Notes: a model not told the origin generated them from the letters alone. A stretch of 64,000 bases of DNA from Paraburkholderia domus (GCF_905220705.1 NZ_CAJNAT010000001.1:620001-684000), one strand, 5' to 3'. Numbered from the stretch's first letter, positions 1 through 10,092 are shown. Program-made: numbers and translations.

Positions 1-345
1 CCTTGATTTCTTGGTGGTCTATTAGCGTTGCCCCTGTGCGGGGCGGCACTTACTTTCTTTGCCGCCGCAAAGAAAGATAAGCAAAGAAAGCGGCTCAACC
101 CGCTAATTCTTAAGTGGGGCCCCCGCGCAGTTGCGGTAGTGGTGCATCTGGAATCTGAGCTCTCGCACATTCGGCGTTAGTGACAAAGCGCTCATCAGCT
201 CCCACTCCGCACTGCGTGCGTCGCGGATGGGTCTGCCAGGGACACCTGGGGCTTCGGTGGCGAAGCGGGGCCATCGCTTCGCCTCGGCGGCGCTGCGCGC
301 GTCGAGGCGGTGCTTCGGTCGCGGTGAGTCATTCCCGATTTTTTA
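1..345 (+). repeat. Intergenic repeat element, partial copy A
   Basis: This stretch repeats, nearly base for base over its first 190 bases, the left arms found at about 9229-9420 and 26806-27003. Shared landmarks are 'gttgcccctgtgcggggcgg', a hairpin made of 'ctttctttgc' and 'gcaaagaaag', and the block 'gtggtgcatctggaatc'. The following ~150 bases match the variable centre of the other copies (a 'ccatcgcttcgcctcggcg' block). No inverted right arm follows; the sequence runs straight into the end of the chemotaxis receptor gene, so this is a half element or one cut by the window edge. I see no credible gene in it. Confidence 0.75.
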
Positions 346-364
346 GTTGCGGGGCTTCGCTGTT

Positions 365-2044
365 TTATAGCCTGAATTTTCCGACCATCTGCTTCAGGCC
401 GCGTGCCTGGTCATCCAGCGAGCGCGCAGCCGCTGTCGCCTGCTCCACCAACGCGGCGTTCTGCTGCGTGCCCGAATCCATCTGCGTTACCGCAAGGTTG
501 ATCTCTTCAATCCCCGCGCTTTGCTCGGACGACGCCGCCGAAATCTCTCCCATGATGTCGGTCACGCGCTTCACCGCCCTGACCACTTCATCCATGGTCT
601 GACCGGCGTTTTGGGCCAGTGTCGACCCGTTGCTCACTCGCTCCACCGACGTGCTGATCAAACCCTTGATCTCCTTGGCGGCAGCCGCGCTGCGCTGAGC
701 AAGATTGCGCACTTCGGCCGCAACCACCGAAAATCCACGGCCTTCCTCGCCGGCTCGCGCTGCTTCAACCGCTGCGTTCAACGCGAGAATGTTGGTCTGA
801 AATGCAATCCCCTCGATCACGCCGATGATGTCGCCAATGCTCCGCGCGCTATCGTTAATCTCGTTCATCGTCGCAACCACGCGGCTCACCACGTCGCCAC
901 CCTTCTCCGCGATCTCCGAAGCATTGTTGGCCAGCGTGCTCGCCTGCTTCGCGTTGTCGGCGTTCTGTCTAACCGTGGAGGTCAACTGCTCCATGCTGCT
1001 CGCGGTCCGCTCAAGCGCCATCGCCTGTTGCTCGGTGCGCTGCGACAAGTCGAGATTGCCCATCGAGATTTCGCCCGAGGCCGTCGCAATCGCGTCCGCA
1101 CTTGAAGCGATGTCGGAGACCGTCGTGGCGAGGCCGCTTTGCATGTCGTGCAGCGCGTACAGCATACTCGACTTGTCCTTGCGCCCCAACGCAATCTGAT
1201 TCGACAGGTCGCCCGCCGCGATCCGGCTGGCAATTTCCTTTGCGTACGCCGGCTCGCCGCCAAGCTGGCCGGCAAGGCGGCGCACCACCCACTCGCTAAT
1301 GCCGAACGCCAGCGCGATCAATGCAATCGTCATCACCGCGATCATCACGAACGACGAGTGGTAGATAAAACCCGACGCCTCGATGGTCGCCTTCGCGGCA
1401 GTACCGCGCTGCGCAACGAGTTCGTCAACGAGCTTTTCCAGCTTGCCGGTCTCGACCAGCAGCGAAACGTCCTGTGTGCCGACCTGCCAGTTCATCTGCG
1501 AAAGATCGAGCGGCTGCGCTTTCACAAGCGTCACGAAGTCACGCAAGTGGCCGCTCCACACGGCGACAGCAGCGGCAAATTTCTTCTGCTGGTCGACGGC
1601 CTTCGCGTCGGATGTGTCGACGTACTGTTGCAACGTACCCAGTTCCGTGGCGAGACCGCTCAAACCCTTGTCGATGTCAGCGCCGAGATCGTCGCGTTCC
1701 TTAGCGGTCGTTGCGGTCAGCAACATCTTTTGCGCGCGGCTCGCGCGCAACATGTGGCCGCGCGCTTCTTCGGCAGCGCGGCTGGCAACGTGGCCCTGGT
1801 CGTAAATCGATTGGGTGGAGGCGTTCAGGCGGCTGATCTGGGTCAGCGAAAAAACGCCGATCGCGAGCGTGCCAATCAGCAACACGGCAAACGCAAGGCG
1901 CAGCATCGTCTTCACCGACAAGCCCTTGATCCGCACGGCACGCGAGCGGCTGCCCTGTCCACGCGATGGCGACGGCTTGCCCGCCGCTTCCCCCTCCGGT
2001 ACGAACCCCGCGCCCGTCTGGCCGCCCAGCGAAACTGCTTTCAT
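365..2044 (-). CDS. Methyl-accepting chemotaxis protein
   Basis: A transmembrane chemoreceptor that passes ligand signals to CheA/CheW. Hydrophobic segments at about residues 46-70 and 228-254 bracket a helical periplasmic domain of ~155 residues that looks like a four-helix bundle. A HAMP linker follows, then the methyl-accepting signalling domain with the conserved hairpin tip 'FQTNILALNAAVEAARAGE'. The protein ends in 'GKFRL' without an NWETF-type CheR tether. I chose the ATG at 2044 because GAGGA precedes it by a few bases. An in-frame ATG at 2092 would add 16 residues but has no clear ribosome site. The ligand cannot be told from sequence. The gene stands alone, so it is one of the scattered receptors typical of Burkholderiaceae. 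Confidence 0.93.
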   Translation of the reverse strand: MKAVSLGGQTGAGFVPEGEAAGKPSPSRGQGSRSRAVRIKGLSVKTMLRLAFAVLLIGTLAIGVFSLTQISRLNASTQSIYDQGHVASRAAEEARGHMLRASRAQKMLLTATTAKERDDLGADIDKGLSGLATELGTLQQYVDTSDAKAVDQQKKFAAAVAVWSGHLRDFVTLVKAQPLDLSQMNWQVGTQDVSLLVETGKLEKLVDELVAQRGTAAKATIEASGFIYHSSFVMIAVMTIALIALAFGISEWVVRRLAGQLGGEPAYAKEIASRIAAGDLSNQIALGRKDKSSMLYALHDMQSGLATTVSDIASSADAIATASGEISMGNLDLSQRTEQQAMALERTASSMEQLTSTVRQNADNAKQASTLANNASEIAEKGGDVVSRVVATMNEINDSARSIGDIIGVIEGIAFQTNILALNAAVEAARAGEEGRGFSVVAAEVRNLAQRSAAAAKEIKGLISTSVERVSNGSTLAQNAGQTMDEVVRAVKRVTDIMGEISAASSEQSAGIEEINLAVTQMDSGTQQNAALVEQATAAARSLDDQARGLKQMVGKFRL

Positions 2045-2555
2045 ATTCCTCGTCCCCACGTATCGAACTGCCGGAAAGGTCGGTTCCGGCATTCATGCCT
2101 ATCTCTCCGGGTCTACGGCATAAACGTCTGCGATCTTTAACGCCACTCACGTCATGCCGACCGTCGCGCCCGGTCCTCGACGAATCGCTTTGTAAGCTTC
2201 TCGCCCGCGACCGTTTTATACATGGCCAAAAATCCCCGAACCGCATTTATCAGATGACTTGCCAACCACGCGTGGTAATGGCAACACATTCGCCGCGAGC
2301 ACCACCGCGGTGCACCCGACGCCCGGTTTCCGCGCAGCCGTGGCGCCCGGCAAGACCCGCAAGTGTCCGATTCGCGACAAAACTTGTCCTTACATTTCAT
2401 GGAAGCCACATTAAACTTCGACAAATAGCTGACAACGCCGAACGCCGCGTCGAAATGCCGCACCAGCCGAACAGGCACGCGAACATGAAAAATGACGACG
2501 CGCCGGCAGCTTGAGATCTTTACCTTTCACCCCTCTCTTCTCTCTCATCTAGCGT
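2045..2555. other. Intergenic region, no gene seen
   Basis: About 510 bases separate the divergently transcribed chemoreceptor and MFS genes. An open frame of 108 codons on the minus strand (2152-2478) is Cys/Arg-rich without domain character and looks non-coding. The region must hold both promoters, but I found no convincing -35/-10 pair. Confidence 0.4.
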
Positions 2556-3824
2556 ATGGAAACGAGCCTCGATAAAAGCGCCCTCGCCGGCGCCTCAGCC
2601 TCTCCCGCCAGTCCTGCCGCGCCCGCGGCCGCCGCGCAGCCGGCCGCAAAAGTCCAGCGCACGGTGTACTCCGTGCTGGGCGCGATCAGCTTTTCGCATC
2701 TGCTCAACGACATGATCCAGTCGTTGATTCTGGCGATCTACCCGATGCTGAAAGACAACTTTTCGTTGTCGTTCGGACAGATCGGCCTGATTACGCTGAC
2801 CTACCAGATCACGGCGTCGCTGCTGCAGCCGCTTGTCGGCAGCTATACCGACAAGCATCCGAAGCCGTATTCGCTGCCGGTCGGCATGGGCTTCACGCTC
2901 GCCGGGCTGCTGCTGATGTCGGTCGCGCCGAGTTTCGGCGTGCTGCTGGTGGCGGCTGCGCTGGTCGGCTGCGGCTCGTCGGTGTTTCATCCGGAATCGT
3001 CGCGGGTGGCGCGGATGGCGTCGGGCGGCCGTCACGGTCTGGCGCAGTCGCTGTTCCAGGTGGGCGGCAATGCGGGTTCGTCGCTCGGACCGTTGCTCGC
3101 CGCATTGATCGTGATTCCGCACGGCCAGCGCAGCATCGCGTGGTTCTCGGTGGCGGCGCTCGTCGCGATCGTCGTGCTCACGCAGATCGGCCGCTGGTAC
3201 AAGCAGCATCCCGCCGTGAAGAAGACGCGCAGCCAGACCGGTCACGCAACGCTCTCGCACAACCAGGTCATGTTCGCGATGGGCGTGCTGATGCTGCTGG
3301 TGTTCTCGAAGTACTTCTACCTCGCCAGCATCAACAGCTACTTCACCTTCTATCTGATCGACAAGTTCCATCTGCCGGTGCAGGCCGCGCAGGTCCACCT
3401 GTTCGTATTCCTCGCGGCGGTTGCTGCGGGCACGGTGATCGGCGGTCCGATCGGCGACAAGATCGGTCGCAAGTACGTGATCTGGGTGTCGATCCTCGGC
3501 GTCGCACCGTTCACGCTGCTGCTGCCGTACGCCAACCTGTTCTGGACCAGCGTGCTGACGGTGATCATCGGTATCGTGCTGGCTTCGGCGTTCTCGGCGA
3601 TCCTCGTCTATGCGCAGGAGCTGATTCCCGGCAAGGTGGGGATGATCGCCGGCCTCTTCTTCGGTTTCGCCTTCGGCATGGGCGGGATCGGCGCTGCGGT
3701 GCTCGGGCAGTTGGCCGACGCCACCAGCATCACCTATGTGTATAAGGTCTGCTCGTTCCTGCCGCTGATCGGCGTGCTGACGGTGTTTCTGCCGAATGTC
3801 GAAGGCAAGCGCGCGAAAGCATGA
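2556..3824 (+). CDS. fsr: MFS transporter, fosmidomycin-resistance (Fsr) type
   Basis: A 422-residue major facilitator permease, probably a drug/proton antiporter in the inner membrane. After an Ala/Pro-rich cytosolic leader of ~32 residues comes 'SFSHLLNDMIQSLILAIYPM', the hallmark N-terminus of the fosmidomycin-resistance family. The rest is about twelve hydrophobic segments, including the inter-helix 'YTDKHPKPYSLPVGM' loop and 'GPIGDKIGRKYVIW' in the second half. Length is close to E. coli Fsr (about 400). It is a single gene closed by a strong terminator at 3849. The family call is firm; the true substrate is not known from sequence. Confidence 0.9.
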   Translation: METSLDKSALAGASASPASPAAPAAAAQPAAKVQRTVYSVLGAISFSHLLNDMIQSLILAIYPMLKDNFSLSFGQIGLITLTYQITASLLQPLVGSYTDKHPKPYSLPVGMGFTLAGLLLMSVAPSFGVLLVAAALVGCGSSVFHPESSRVARMASGGRHGLAQSLFQVGGNAGSSLGPLLAALIVIPHGQRSIAWFSVAALVAIVVLTQIGRWYKQHPAVKKTRSQTGHATLSHNQVMFAMGVLMLLVFSKYFYLASINSYFTFYLIDKFHLPVQAAQVHLFVFLAAVAAGTVIGGPIGDKIGRKYVIWVSILGVAPFTLLLPYANLFWTSVLTVIIGIVLASAFSAILVYAQELIPGKVGMIAGLFFGFAFGMGGIGAAVLGQLADATSITYVYKVCSFLPLIGVLTVFLPNVEGKRAKA

Positions 3825-3848
3825 TGAGGTCGCGTCTGGTTGCATGAA

Positions 3849-3878
3849 GAAAAAGGCGCTACGGCGCCTTTTTCTTTG
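3849..3878 (+). terminator. Rho-independent terminator after fsr
   Basis: The stem AAAAAGGCGC / GCGCCTTTTT with a short TACG loop is followed by more T residues. It sits 25 bases after the fsr stop codon and isolates fsr from prpE. Confidence 0.85.
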
Positions 3879-4053
3879 GACAGCGGATTGTCACGGTTGC
3901 TTGTGGCTGCCCGCCCCCTCATGGTGAACCCGCGTTGTCCGCGGGGCGGCGCCTGCACTATGCTTGTGCGGATGGTTGTACTGCTCTCTCGCCGCGCCTA
4001 ACAGCCGTACAACTCGACATCCGTTCACTCACGCAGCAGAAGGATCGCCGCCG

Positions 4054-5943
4054 ATGACAAGCTACCGCGACTTCCACCGCCGCTCGATCGAGCAACCCGA
4101 GGAATTCTGGCGTGATGAGGCGCGGCGAATTCATTGGCAGACGCCCTTCGATACCGTGCTCGACCGCTCGAATCCACCGTTCGCGCGCTGGTTCGTCGGG
4201 GGCCGCACGAACCTGTGTCACAACGCAGTGGACCGGCATATGGCCGGGCGTCCACAGCAGAACGCGCTGATCTACGTCTCGACGGAAACCGGTATCGAGC
4301 GGCGCTACACCTACGCCGAGCTGTACGCCGAAGTCAACCGGATGGCCGCGGTGATGCGCTCTCTGGGCGTGAAACGCGGCGACGTCGTGCTGCTCTATCT
4401 GCCGATGATCCCCGAGGCGCTGTTCGCCATGCTGGCGTGCGCACGGCTCGGCGCGATTCACTCGGTGGTGTTCGGCGGCTTCGCGGCGCCCAACCTGGCG
4501 GCTCGCATCGATGACGCCAAACCCGCGTTGATCGTCACCGCCGATGCCGGAGCGCGCAGCGGAAAAGTGATCGACTACACGCCGCTGGTGGACGAAGCGC
4601 TCGCGCGTGCGACCCACAAGACACCGCATGTGTTGCTGATCGACCGGCAACTCGCACCCGCACGGCTGAACGCGAACTATCTGGTCGCCTACGAGCCGCT
4701 GCGCGAGCAATTTTTCGATGCCCACGTGCCGTGCGAGTGGCTCGAATCGAACGAGCCTTCGTATGTCCTGTACACCTCGGGCACGACCGGCAAACCGAAG
4801 GGCGTGCAGCGGGACGTCGGCGGCTATGCGGTGGCGCTGGCTGCATCGATGGAACACATCTTTCAAGGCAACGCCGGCGACACGATGTTCACCGCATCGG
4901 ACGTGGGCTGGGTGGTCGGCCATAGCTATATCGTGTACGCGCCGCTGATCGCGGGGCTCACGACCGTGATGTACGAAGGCACGCCGATCCGCCCGGACGG
5001 CGGCATCTGGTGGCGTCTCGTCGAGCAGCACAAGATCAATCTCATGTTCACCGCGCCGACCGCGTTGCGCGTGCTGAAAAAACAGGACCCGGCGCTGCTG
5101 AAGAAAGCCGATCTATCGAGCCTGCGCGCGCTGTTCCTCGCCGGCGAGCCGCTCGACGAACCCACCGCCGCATGGATCGCTGACGCGCTCGGCAAGCCCG
5201 TGATCGACAACTACTGGCAGACCGAAACCGGCTGGCCGATGCTGGCGATTCCGCGCGGCGTCGAAGCGCTGCCCACCAAGCTCGGCTCGCCGGGTGTGCC
5301 GTCGGCCGGCTTCAGTCTGACCTTGCGTAACGAACTGACCGGCGAGCCCTGCCCGCCCGGCGAAAAAGGCGTGCTCACACTGGGTTATCCGCTGCCGCCG
5401 GGCTGCATGTCGACGGTATGGGGCGACGACAAGCGCTTTGTCAGCACCTACTGGTCGAGCATTCCGAACCAGCAGGCCTACTCGACCTTCGACTGGGGTA
5501 TTCAGGACGAAGACGGTTACGTGACAATCCTCGGCCGCACCGATGACGTGATCAACGTCGCCGGCCATCGGCTCGGCACGCGCGAAATCGAGGAAGCGTT
5601 GTCGAGCCACGCGGCGGTCGCGGAAGTGGCAGTGGTCGGCGTAACGGATGCGGTGAAGGGTCAGGCGGCAATGGCCTTCGTTGTGCTGCGCGACGCGCAA
5701 GCCTATGCGGACGACAAGGCGCGGGCGAAGCTTGAAGCCGAACTTACCGCGACGGTCGACCGCCAGCTCGGCGCGATTGCGCGCCCGGCGCGTGTAGTGG
5801 TGGTATCGATGCTGCCGAAGACGCGCTCCGGCAAGCTGCTGCGCCGCGCGATTGCAGCGCTCGCGGAAGGACGCGAACCGGGCGATTTGCCGACTATCGA
5901 AGATCCGGCGGCTTTGCAGCAGGTGCGTGAGGCGCTGGGTTAA
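4054..5943 (+). CDS. prpE: Propionate--CoA ligase
   Basis: Activates propionate (and acetate less well) to the acyl-CoA through an acyl-adenylate. The protein is 629 residues, the same size as Salmonella PrpE. The N-terminus 'YRDFHRRSIEQPEEFW' is the ACS-type N-terminal domain. The AMP-binding P-loop 'YTSGTTGKPKG' starts at residue 240. The adenylation core includes 'DNYWQTETGWP', and the C-terminal catalytic lysine lies in 'PKTRSGK' at about residue 594. I chose the ATG at 4054, preceded by AGAAGGA; an open frame runs 30 codons further upstream but looks untranslated. It is not next to prpB/C/D, so it acts as a stand-alone acyl-CoA synthetase. Its stop codon overlaps that of convergent mtnN. 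Confidence 0.93.
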   Translation: MTSYRDFHRRSIEQPEEFWRDEARRIHWQTPFDTVLDRSNPPFARWFVGGRTNLCHNAVDRHMAGRPQQNALIYVSTETGIERRYTYAELYAEVNRMAAVMRSLGVKRGDVVLLYLPMIPEALFAMLACARLGAIHSVVFGGFAAPNLAARIDDAKPALIVTADAGARSGKVIDYTPLVDEALARATHKTPHVLLIDRQLAPARLNANYLVAYEPLREQFFDAHVPCEWLESNEPSYVLYTSGTTGKPKGVQRDVGGYAVALAASMEHIFQGNAGDTMFTASDVGWVVGHSYIVYAPLIAGLTTVMYEGTPIRPDGGIWWRLVEQHKINLMFTAPTALRVLKKQDPALLKKADLSSLRALFLAGEPLDEPTAAWIADALGKPVIDNYWQTETGWPMLAIPRGVEALPTKLGSPGVPSAGFSLTLRNELTGEPCPPGEKGVLTLGYPLPPGCMSTVWGDDKRFVSTYWSSIPNQQAYSTFDWGIQDEDGYVTILGRTDDVINVAGHRLGTREIEEALSSHAAVAEVAVVGVTDAVKGQAAMAFVVLRDAQAYADDKARAKLEAELTATVDRQLGAIARPARVVVVSMLPKTRSGKLLRRAIAALAEGREPGDLPTIEDPAALQQVREALG

Positions 5944-6716
5944 GCCACCCGGCGCGCCGCCAGAAACCGCGTCAGAATCGCATTCGAATACGTCCCGGCG
6001 ATCTCCGTGAGAAACGACACGAACGATTGCGGCGCGTGATCGTCGGCGGTGTCGGAGATGGTGCGCACCACCGCACACGGCACGCCGTATTCGTAACAGA
6101 CCTGCGCGATCGCCGCGCCTTCCATCTCGACCGCGAGCGCGTCCGGCAGTGCATCGCGCAAGGCTTGGACGCCCGTCGCACTCGCGACGAACTGATCACC
6201 GCTGATGATCAAGCCCCGGTGTACGCGCGGCTCGCGCGTGCCGAAGCGCGCCGCCGACGCCGCGCCCTCTTCAACGACAAATCGTTCGCATGCGGCGGCC
6301 AGTTCATCGGCGAGCGCCTCATCGGCGGTAAAACGCGACACGCCGAGCAACGGCACCTCGAATCGCGGAAACAACGGCGACGCGTCGAGATCGTGCTGCA
6401 TCAGCACGTTGGCGACGACGATATCACCGACCCGCACCTCAACTCCCACGCCACCCGCGACGCCGGTGAACACGACCGCCTCGACATCGAACGCATGGAT
6501 CAAGGCGCTGACAGTCGCCGCGGCCGCGACCTTGCCGACGCGAGCCAGTGTCACGACGCACGGCGCGCCGTGCACGGTGCCGAGGTGGTAGTCACGCTGA
6601 CCATGGGTGATCGTGCGTACGCCGGATTCGGCGCGCATTGCTTCGATCAGATCACCGAGTTCTTGCGGCAAGGCCGCAAGAACGCCGAGGGGGCGATGCG
6701 AGATCGGCGCGCTCAT
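5940..6716 (-). CDS. mtnN: 5'-methylthioadenosine/S-adenosylhomocysteine nucleosidase
   Basis: Hydrolyses methylthioadenosine and S-adenosylhomocysteine to adenine and the thioribosyl product, for methionine salvage and to relieve methyltransferase inhibition. It has the PNP/UDP-phosphorylase fold: 'LAALPQELGDLI' near the start, 'VVFTGVAGGVG' as the glycine-rich strand, 'VEMEGAA' as the purine/ribose-binding motif and 'ISDTADD' with the catalytic Asp. At 258 residues it is slightly longer than the E. coli enzyme (232). Its ATG overlaps the uvrD stop by four bases (ATGA), so it is translationally coupled as the second gene of a uvrD-mtnN unit. A broader purine-phosphorylase-like role cannot be fully excluded. 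Confidence 0.88.
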   Translation of the reverse strand: MSAPISHRPLGVLAALPQELGDLIEAMRAESGVRTITHGQRDYHLGTVHGAPCVVTLARVGKVAAAATVSALIHAFDVEAVVFTGVAGGVGVEVRVGDIVVANVLMQHDLDASPLFPRFEVPLLGVSRFTADEALADELAAACERFVVEEGAASAARFGTREPRVHRGLIISGDQFVASATGVQALRDALPDALAVEMEGAAIAQVCYEYGVPCAVVRTISDTADDHAPQSFVSFLTEIAGTYSNAILTRFLAARRVA

Positions 6717-9094
6717 TCAACCGCCTGCAATTTAGCTACAGCAAGCGCCAGCCACTTCTCGCCGTGCCGCTTGAATTTGACCTGGGCCTTGGCATCCGTG
6801 CCGCCGCCTTCAAGCGCCGTGATCGTGCCCTCCCCAAACTTGGTGTGGAACACCTGCTGGCCGACGCGAAAACCCGTCTCGGCCGCGCGCTGTTCGTTCG
6901 CAAAGGCCGGCAACGGCGCCGGAGTCGACGACGAAGCGCCCGTGTAGCCCGGTCGCGCGAACCAGTCACGACCATAGCCCGCGTTATCCGACCGGCCGCC
7001 CCAGCGCGCACCCGCCTCGACCTTCGGCGTGAGCCACTTGAGGGTTTCCTGCGGCAGTTCGTCGAAGAAGCGCGAGCGGATGTTGTAGCGTGTCTGGCCA
7101 TGCAGCATCCGGCTCTGCGCAAACGACAGATACAAGCGCTCCTTGGCCCGCGTGATCGCCACGTACATCAGACGGCGCTCTTCTTCCAGCCCGTCCGATT
7201 CCATCGCGCTGTTTTCGTGCGGGAACAGCCCTTCCTCCAGACCCGTAATGAACACCGCCGTGAACTCGAGACCCTTGGCTGCGTGCACCGTCATCAACTG
7301 CACGGCTTCCTGGCCGGCTTGCGCCTGGTTGTCGCCCGCTTCCAGCGATGCATGCGACAGGAAACCGGCGAGCGGCGTCATCGTGTCCGGGTTTTGCGCC
7401 GGATCGGCGATGTCCGGCGCGTCCAGCACGACGATATTCGGATCGTCGGTAGCGACGGCCAACTCGGGCGCCGCGGTCGCGCCCGGACGCAGCGGAATCG
7501 AGCGTGCCGGCGTATCCATGCCGTAGCCTTCTTCGCTGACGAAAGCGGCGGCCGCATTGACCAGTTCCTGCAAGTTCTCCAGACGGTCCTGGCCTTCGCG
7601 CTCGTTCTGATAGAACTCCGTGAGACCGCTCGTGCGAACCACGTATTCGACCGTTTCCGGCAGACTCATCTGCTGTGTTTCCGCGCGCATCTTGCCGATC
7701 AAGTTCGCGAAGCTCGCGAGGCTCGATCCCGCCTTACCCGCGACATACGGAATTGCCGCGGCCATCGAGCAGTTGTACAGACGCGCTGCGTCGGCAAGTT
7801 GCTCGATCGAGCGCGCGCCGATGCCGCGCGTGGGGAAATTGACGACGCGAGCAAACGCGGTGTCATCGTTCGGATTGTCGATCAGCCGCAGATAGGCGAG
7901 TGCGTGCTTGACTTCCTGACGCTCGAAAAAGCGCAGACCGCCGTACACCCGGTACGCGATGCCCGCATTGACCAGCGTATGTTCGATCGTGCGCGACTGC
8001 GCGTTGCTGCGATACAGGATGGCGATTTCGCTGCGCGACGTGCCGGTGCTGATCAGCGCCTTGATTTCCTCGACGATCCAGCCGGCTTCCTGCGTATCGG
8101 TGGCGGACTCGTAGACGCGTACCGGTTCGCCATGACCCGCGTCGGTGCGCAAATTCTTGCCCAGACGCCGCGAATTATTGGCGATCAACTGATTGGCCGC
8201 ATCGAGGATATGGCCGTGCGAGCGGTAGTTCTGCTCGAGCTTGATCATGTGCCGGACGTTGAACTCGTGTTCGAAGTCGCGCATGTTGCCGACGTTCGCC
8301 CCGCGGAAGGCGTAGATCGACTGGTCGTCGTCGCCGACCGCGAAGATCGAGTTGGTCTGCCCGGCCAGCATTTTCAGCCACGCATATTGCAGCTTGTTGG
8401 TGTCCTGGAACTCGTCGACGAGAATGTGCCTGAAGCGCGCCTGATAGTGAGCGCGCAGCGGCGGATTGTGCGCCAGCAGTTCAAAGCAGCGCAGCAGCAG
8501 TTCCGGAAAGTCGACGACGCCTTCGCGCTGGCATTGCTGATCGTAGGCTTCGTAGAGTTCGACGAATTTGCGGTTGAAGTTGTCGGTGGCGTCGACGTCT
8601 TTCGGCCGCAGGCCTTGTTCTTTGGAACTGTTGATGAAGTACTGGAGATTTTTCGCCGGGTACTTTTCATCGTCGATGTTAAGGCCCTTCATCAGACGCT
8701 TGATCGCGGAGAGCTGGTCCGCGGTGTCGAGGATCTGGAAGGTGGCGGGCAGGCCTGCGTCGCGATGATGCGCGCGGAGCATGCGATTGCACAGACCGTG
8801 GAAGGTGCCGATCCACATGCCTCGCGTATCGATCGGCAAGAGCGCCGAAAGACGCGACATCATTTCGCGGGCGGCTTTATTGGTGAAGGTCACCGCCAGG
8901 ATGGTGGCGGGTGACGCCAGACCGTGCTGGATGAGCCACGCGATCCGCGTGATTAGGACGCGGGTTTTGCCGCTGCCCGCGCCGGCAAGGATGAGCGCTG
9001 GCTCGTTGGGGAGCGTGACGGCGGCGTGTTGTTCGGGGTTTAGATTGGCTAGCAGATCGGGCATTTTTTGGGAGGCGGCAAGTGCGTCCGACAT
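6713..9094 (-). CDS. uvrD: UvrD/PcrA-type DNA helicase II
   Basis: A superfamily 1A 3'-5' helicase for nucleotide-excision and mismatch repair. Walker A 'GAGSGKT' is at residues 38-44 after the Q-motif 'LNPEQHAAV'. Motif II is 'LVDEFQDTN' and motif III is 'GDDDQSIYAFRGA'. Motif V is 'MTVHAAKGLEF' and motif VI 'RRLMYVAITRAK'. The tail 'HTKFGEGTITALEGGG' is the Tudor-like C-terminal domain of UvrD/PcrA, known to bind RNA polymerase. The ATG at 9094 has GGAGGGG seven bases upstream; a second Met ten residues in is possible. The upstream region is taken up by repeat copy B, so the promoter lies between or within it. The gene overlaps mtnN downstream. Confidence 0.95.
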   Translation of the reverse strand: MSDALAASQKMPDLLANLNPEQHAAVTLPNEPALILAGAGSGKTRVLITRIAWLIQHGLASPATILAVTFTNKAAREMMSRLSALLPIDTRGMWIGTFHGLCNRMLRAHHRDAGLPATFQILDTADQLSAIKRLMKGLNIDDEKYPAKNLQYFINSSKEQGLRPKDVDATDNFNRKFVELYEAYDQQCQREGVVDFPELLLRCFELLAHNPPLRAHYQARFRHILVDEFQDTNKLQYAWLKMLAGQTNSIFAVGDDDQSIYAFRGANVGNMRDFEHEFNVRHMIKLEQNYRSHGHILDAANQLIANNSRRLGKNLRTDAGHGEPVRVYESATDTQEAGWIVEEIKALISTGTSRSEIAILYRSNAQSRTIEHTLVNAGIAYRVYGGLRFFERQEVKHALAYLRLIDNPNDDTAFARVVNFPTRGIGARSIEQLADAARLYNCSMAAAIPYVAGKAGSSLASFANLIGKMRAETQQMSLPETVEYVVRTSGLTEFYQNEREGQDRLENLQELVNAAAAFVSEEGYGMDTPARSIPLRPGATAAPELAVATDDPNIVVLDAPDIADPAQNPDTMTPLAGFLSHASLEAGDNQAQAGQEAVQLMTVHAAKGLEFTAVFITGLEEGLFPHENSAMESDGLEEERRLMYVAITRAKERLYLSFAQSRMLHGQTRYNIRSRFFDELPQETLKWLTPKVEAGARWGGRSDNAGYGRDWFARPGYTGASSSTPAPLPAFANEQRAAETGFRVGQQVFHTKFGEGTITALEGGGTDAKAQVKFKRHGEKWLALAVAKLQAVE

Positions 9095-9228
9095 TATATG
9101 CCCCTCCGGGGTTGGGGTTTTTTTGGGTTTTTTTGCCTGCGCGGCGGCTTTTGTCTGTTTGCCTGCGGCGCTGGGGTTTGCTTGGGTTTTGCCTGCTCGG
9201 AGGCGGTTTTCTGTGTGCCTACGGTGTT

Positions 9229-9985
9229 GGCCTTTCCTTGATTTCTTGGTGGTCTATTAGCGTTGCCCCTGTGCGGGGCGGCACTTACTTTCTTTGCCGC
9301 CGCAAAGAAAGATAAGCAAAGAAAGCGGCTCAAGCCGCTAATTCTTAAGTGGGGCCCCCACGCAGTTGCGGTAGTGGTGCATCTGGAATCTGAGCTCTCG
9401 CACATTCGGCGTCAGTGACCAGGCCGTCATACTTCCGGCGACGCTGCGCGCGCCGTAGCGGTAGTTCACCAAACGCGCGGTATCGCGATGGCCAGCCCCG
9501 CTCCCTCAAACCGCTTGCTGCGGCCAGCCCTTAGCGGAAATTCGGCAACCCCCAGTGAGCGCCACGCTCGATGCTCCTTCATCAGGCCGATAGCTGCTAC
9601 CGGCGTGGAGCGCGGAGGCGGCCTCTGGCCGCTAGCGCATCCCGCGGCACTCCCACAGCCATTCGGCGTTTTCGGTGCATCGCCGAGGCGAAGCCGATGG
9701 CTCCCACCCAAGCAAAACGAATCCGGCGGTTTTTAGCAGACCCTTCCGGCGAGCACGAAGTGCGAGGCGGGAAGCATGACGCCCTTGTCACTGACGCCGA
9801 ATGTGCGAGAACACAGATTCCAGATGCACCACTGCCCCCTCCGAGCCAGGGGACCCGCTTAAGAGCTGGCGGTTTGAGCCGCTTTCTTTTGCCTACTTTT
9901 CTTTGCGGCATGCAAAGAAAAGTAGGTGCCCGCCCCGCACAGGGGCGACACTAATAAACCACTAACAAATCAAGGAAAGGCCAAC
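9229..9985. repeat. Intergenic inverted-arm repeat element, copy B
   Basis: The left arm (about 9229-9420) and right arm (about 9785-9985) are long imperfect inverted repeats of each other. Both start from 'ggcctttccttgattt' at the outer edge and pass through 'cccctgtgcggggc', a small hairpin, 'cttaag' and 'tggtgcatctggaat' toward the inside. The ~360-base centre differs from copy C but shares a 'gggagccatcg' block on the opposite strand. The element fills the space between divergent uvrD and valS. It encodes no recognisable transposase, and its open frames are low-complexity. Confidence 0.75.
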
Positions 9986-10092
9986 GCCATAAAAGCACAG
10001 ACAAAAAGCGCCGCGCAGGCAAAAAATCCAATCAAAGCCCAGCGCCGCAGGCAAAAACCTCCCCCCCAAATCCCCCCACCCGCAGCGCCGCT

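Noticed and set aside
2595..3845. 416-codon minus-strand frame opposite fsr
   Set aside because: Arg/His/Gln-rich antisense shadow of a clear MFS gene; no domain character.
6638..8914. 758-codon plus-strand frame opposite uvrD
   Set aside because: Antisense shadow in high-G+C DNA; uvrD motifs are unambiguous on the other strand.
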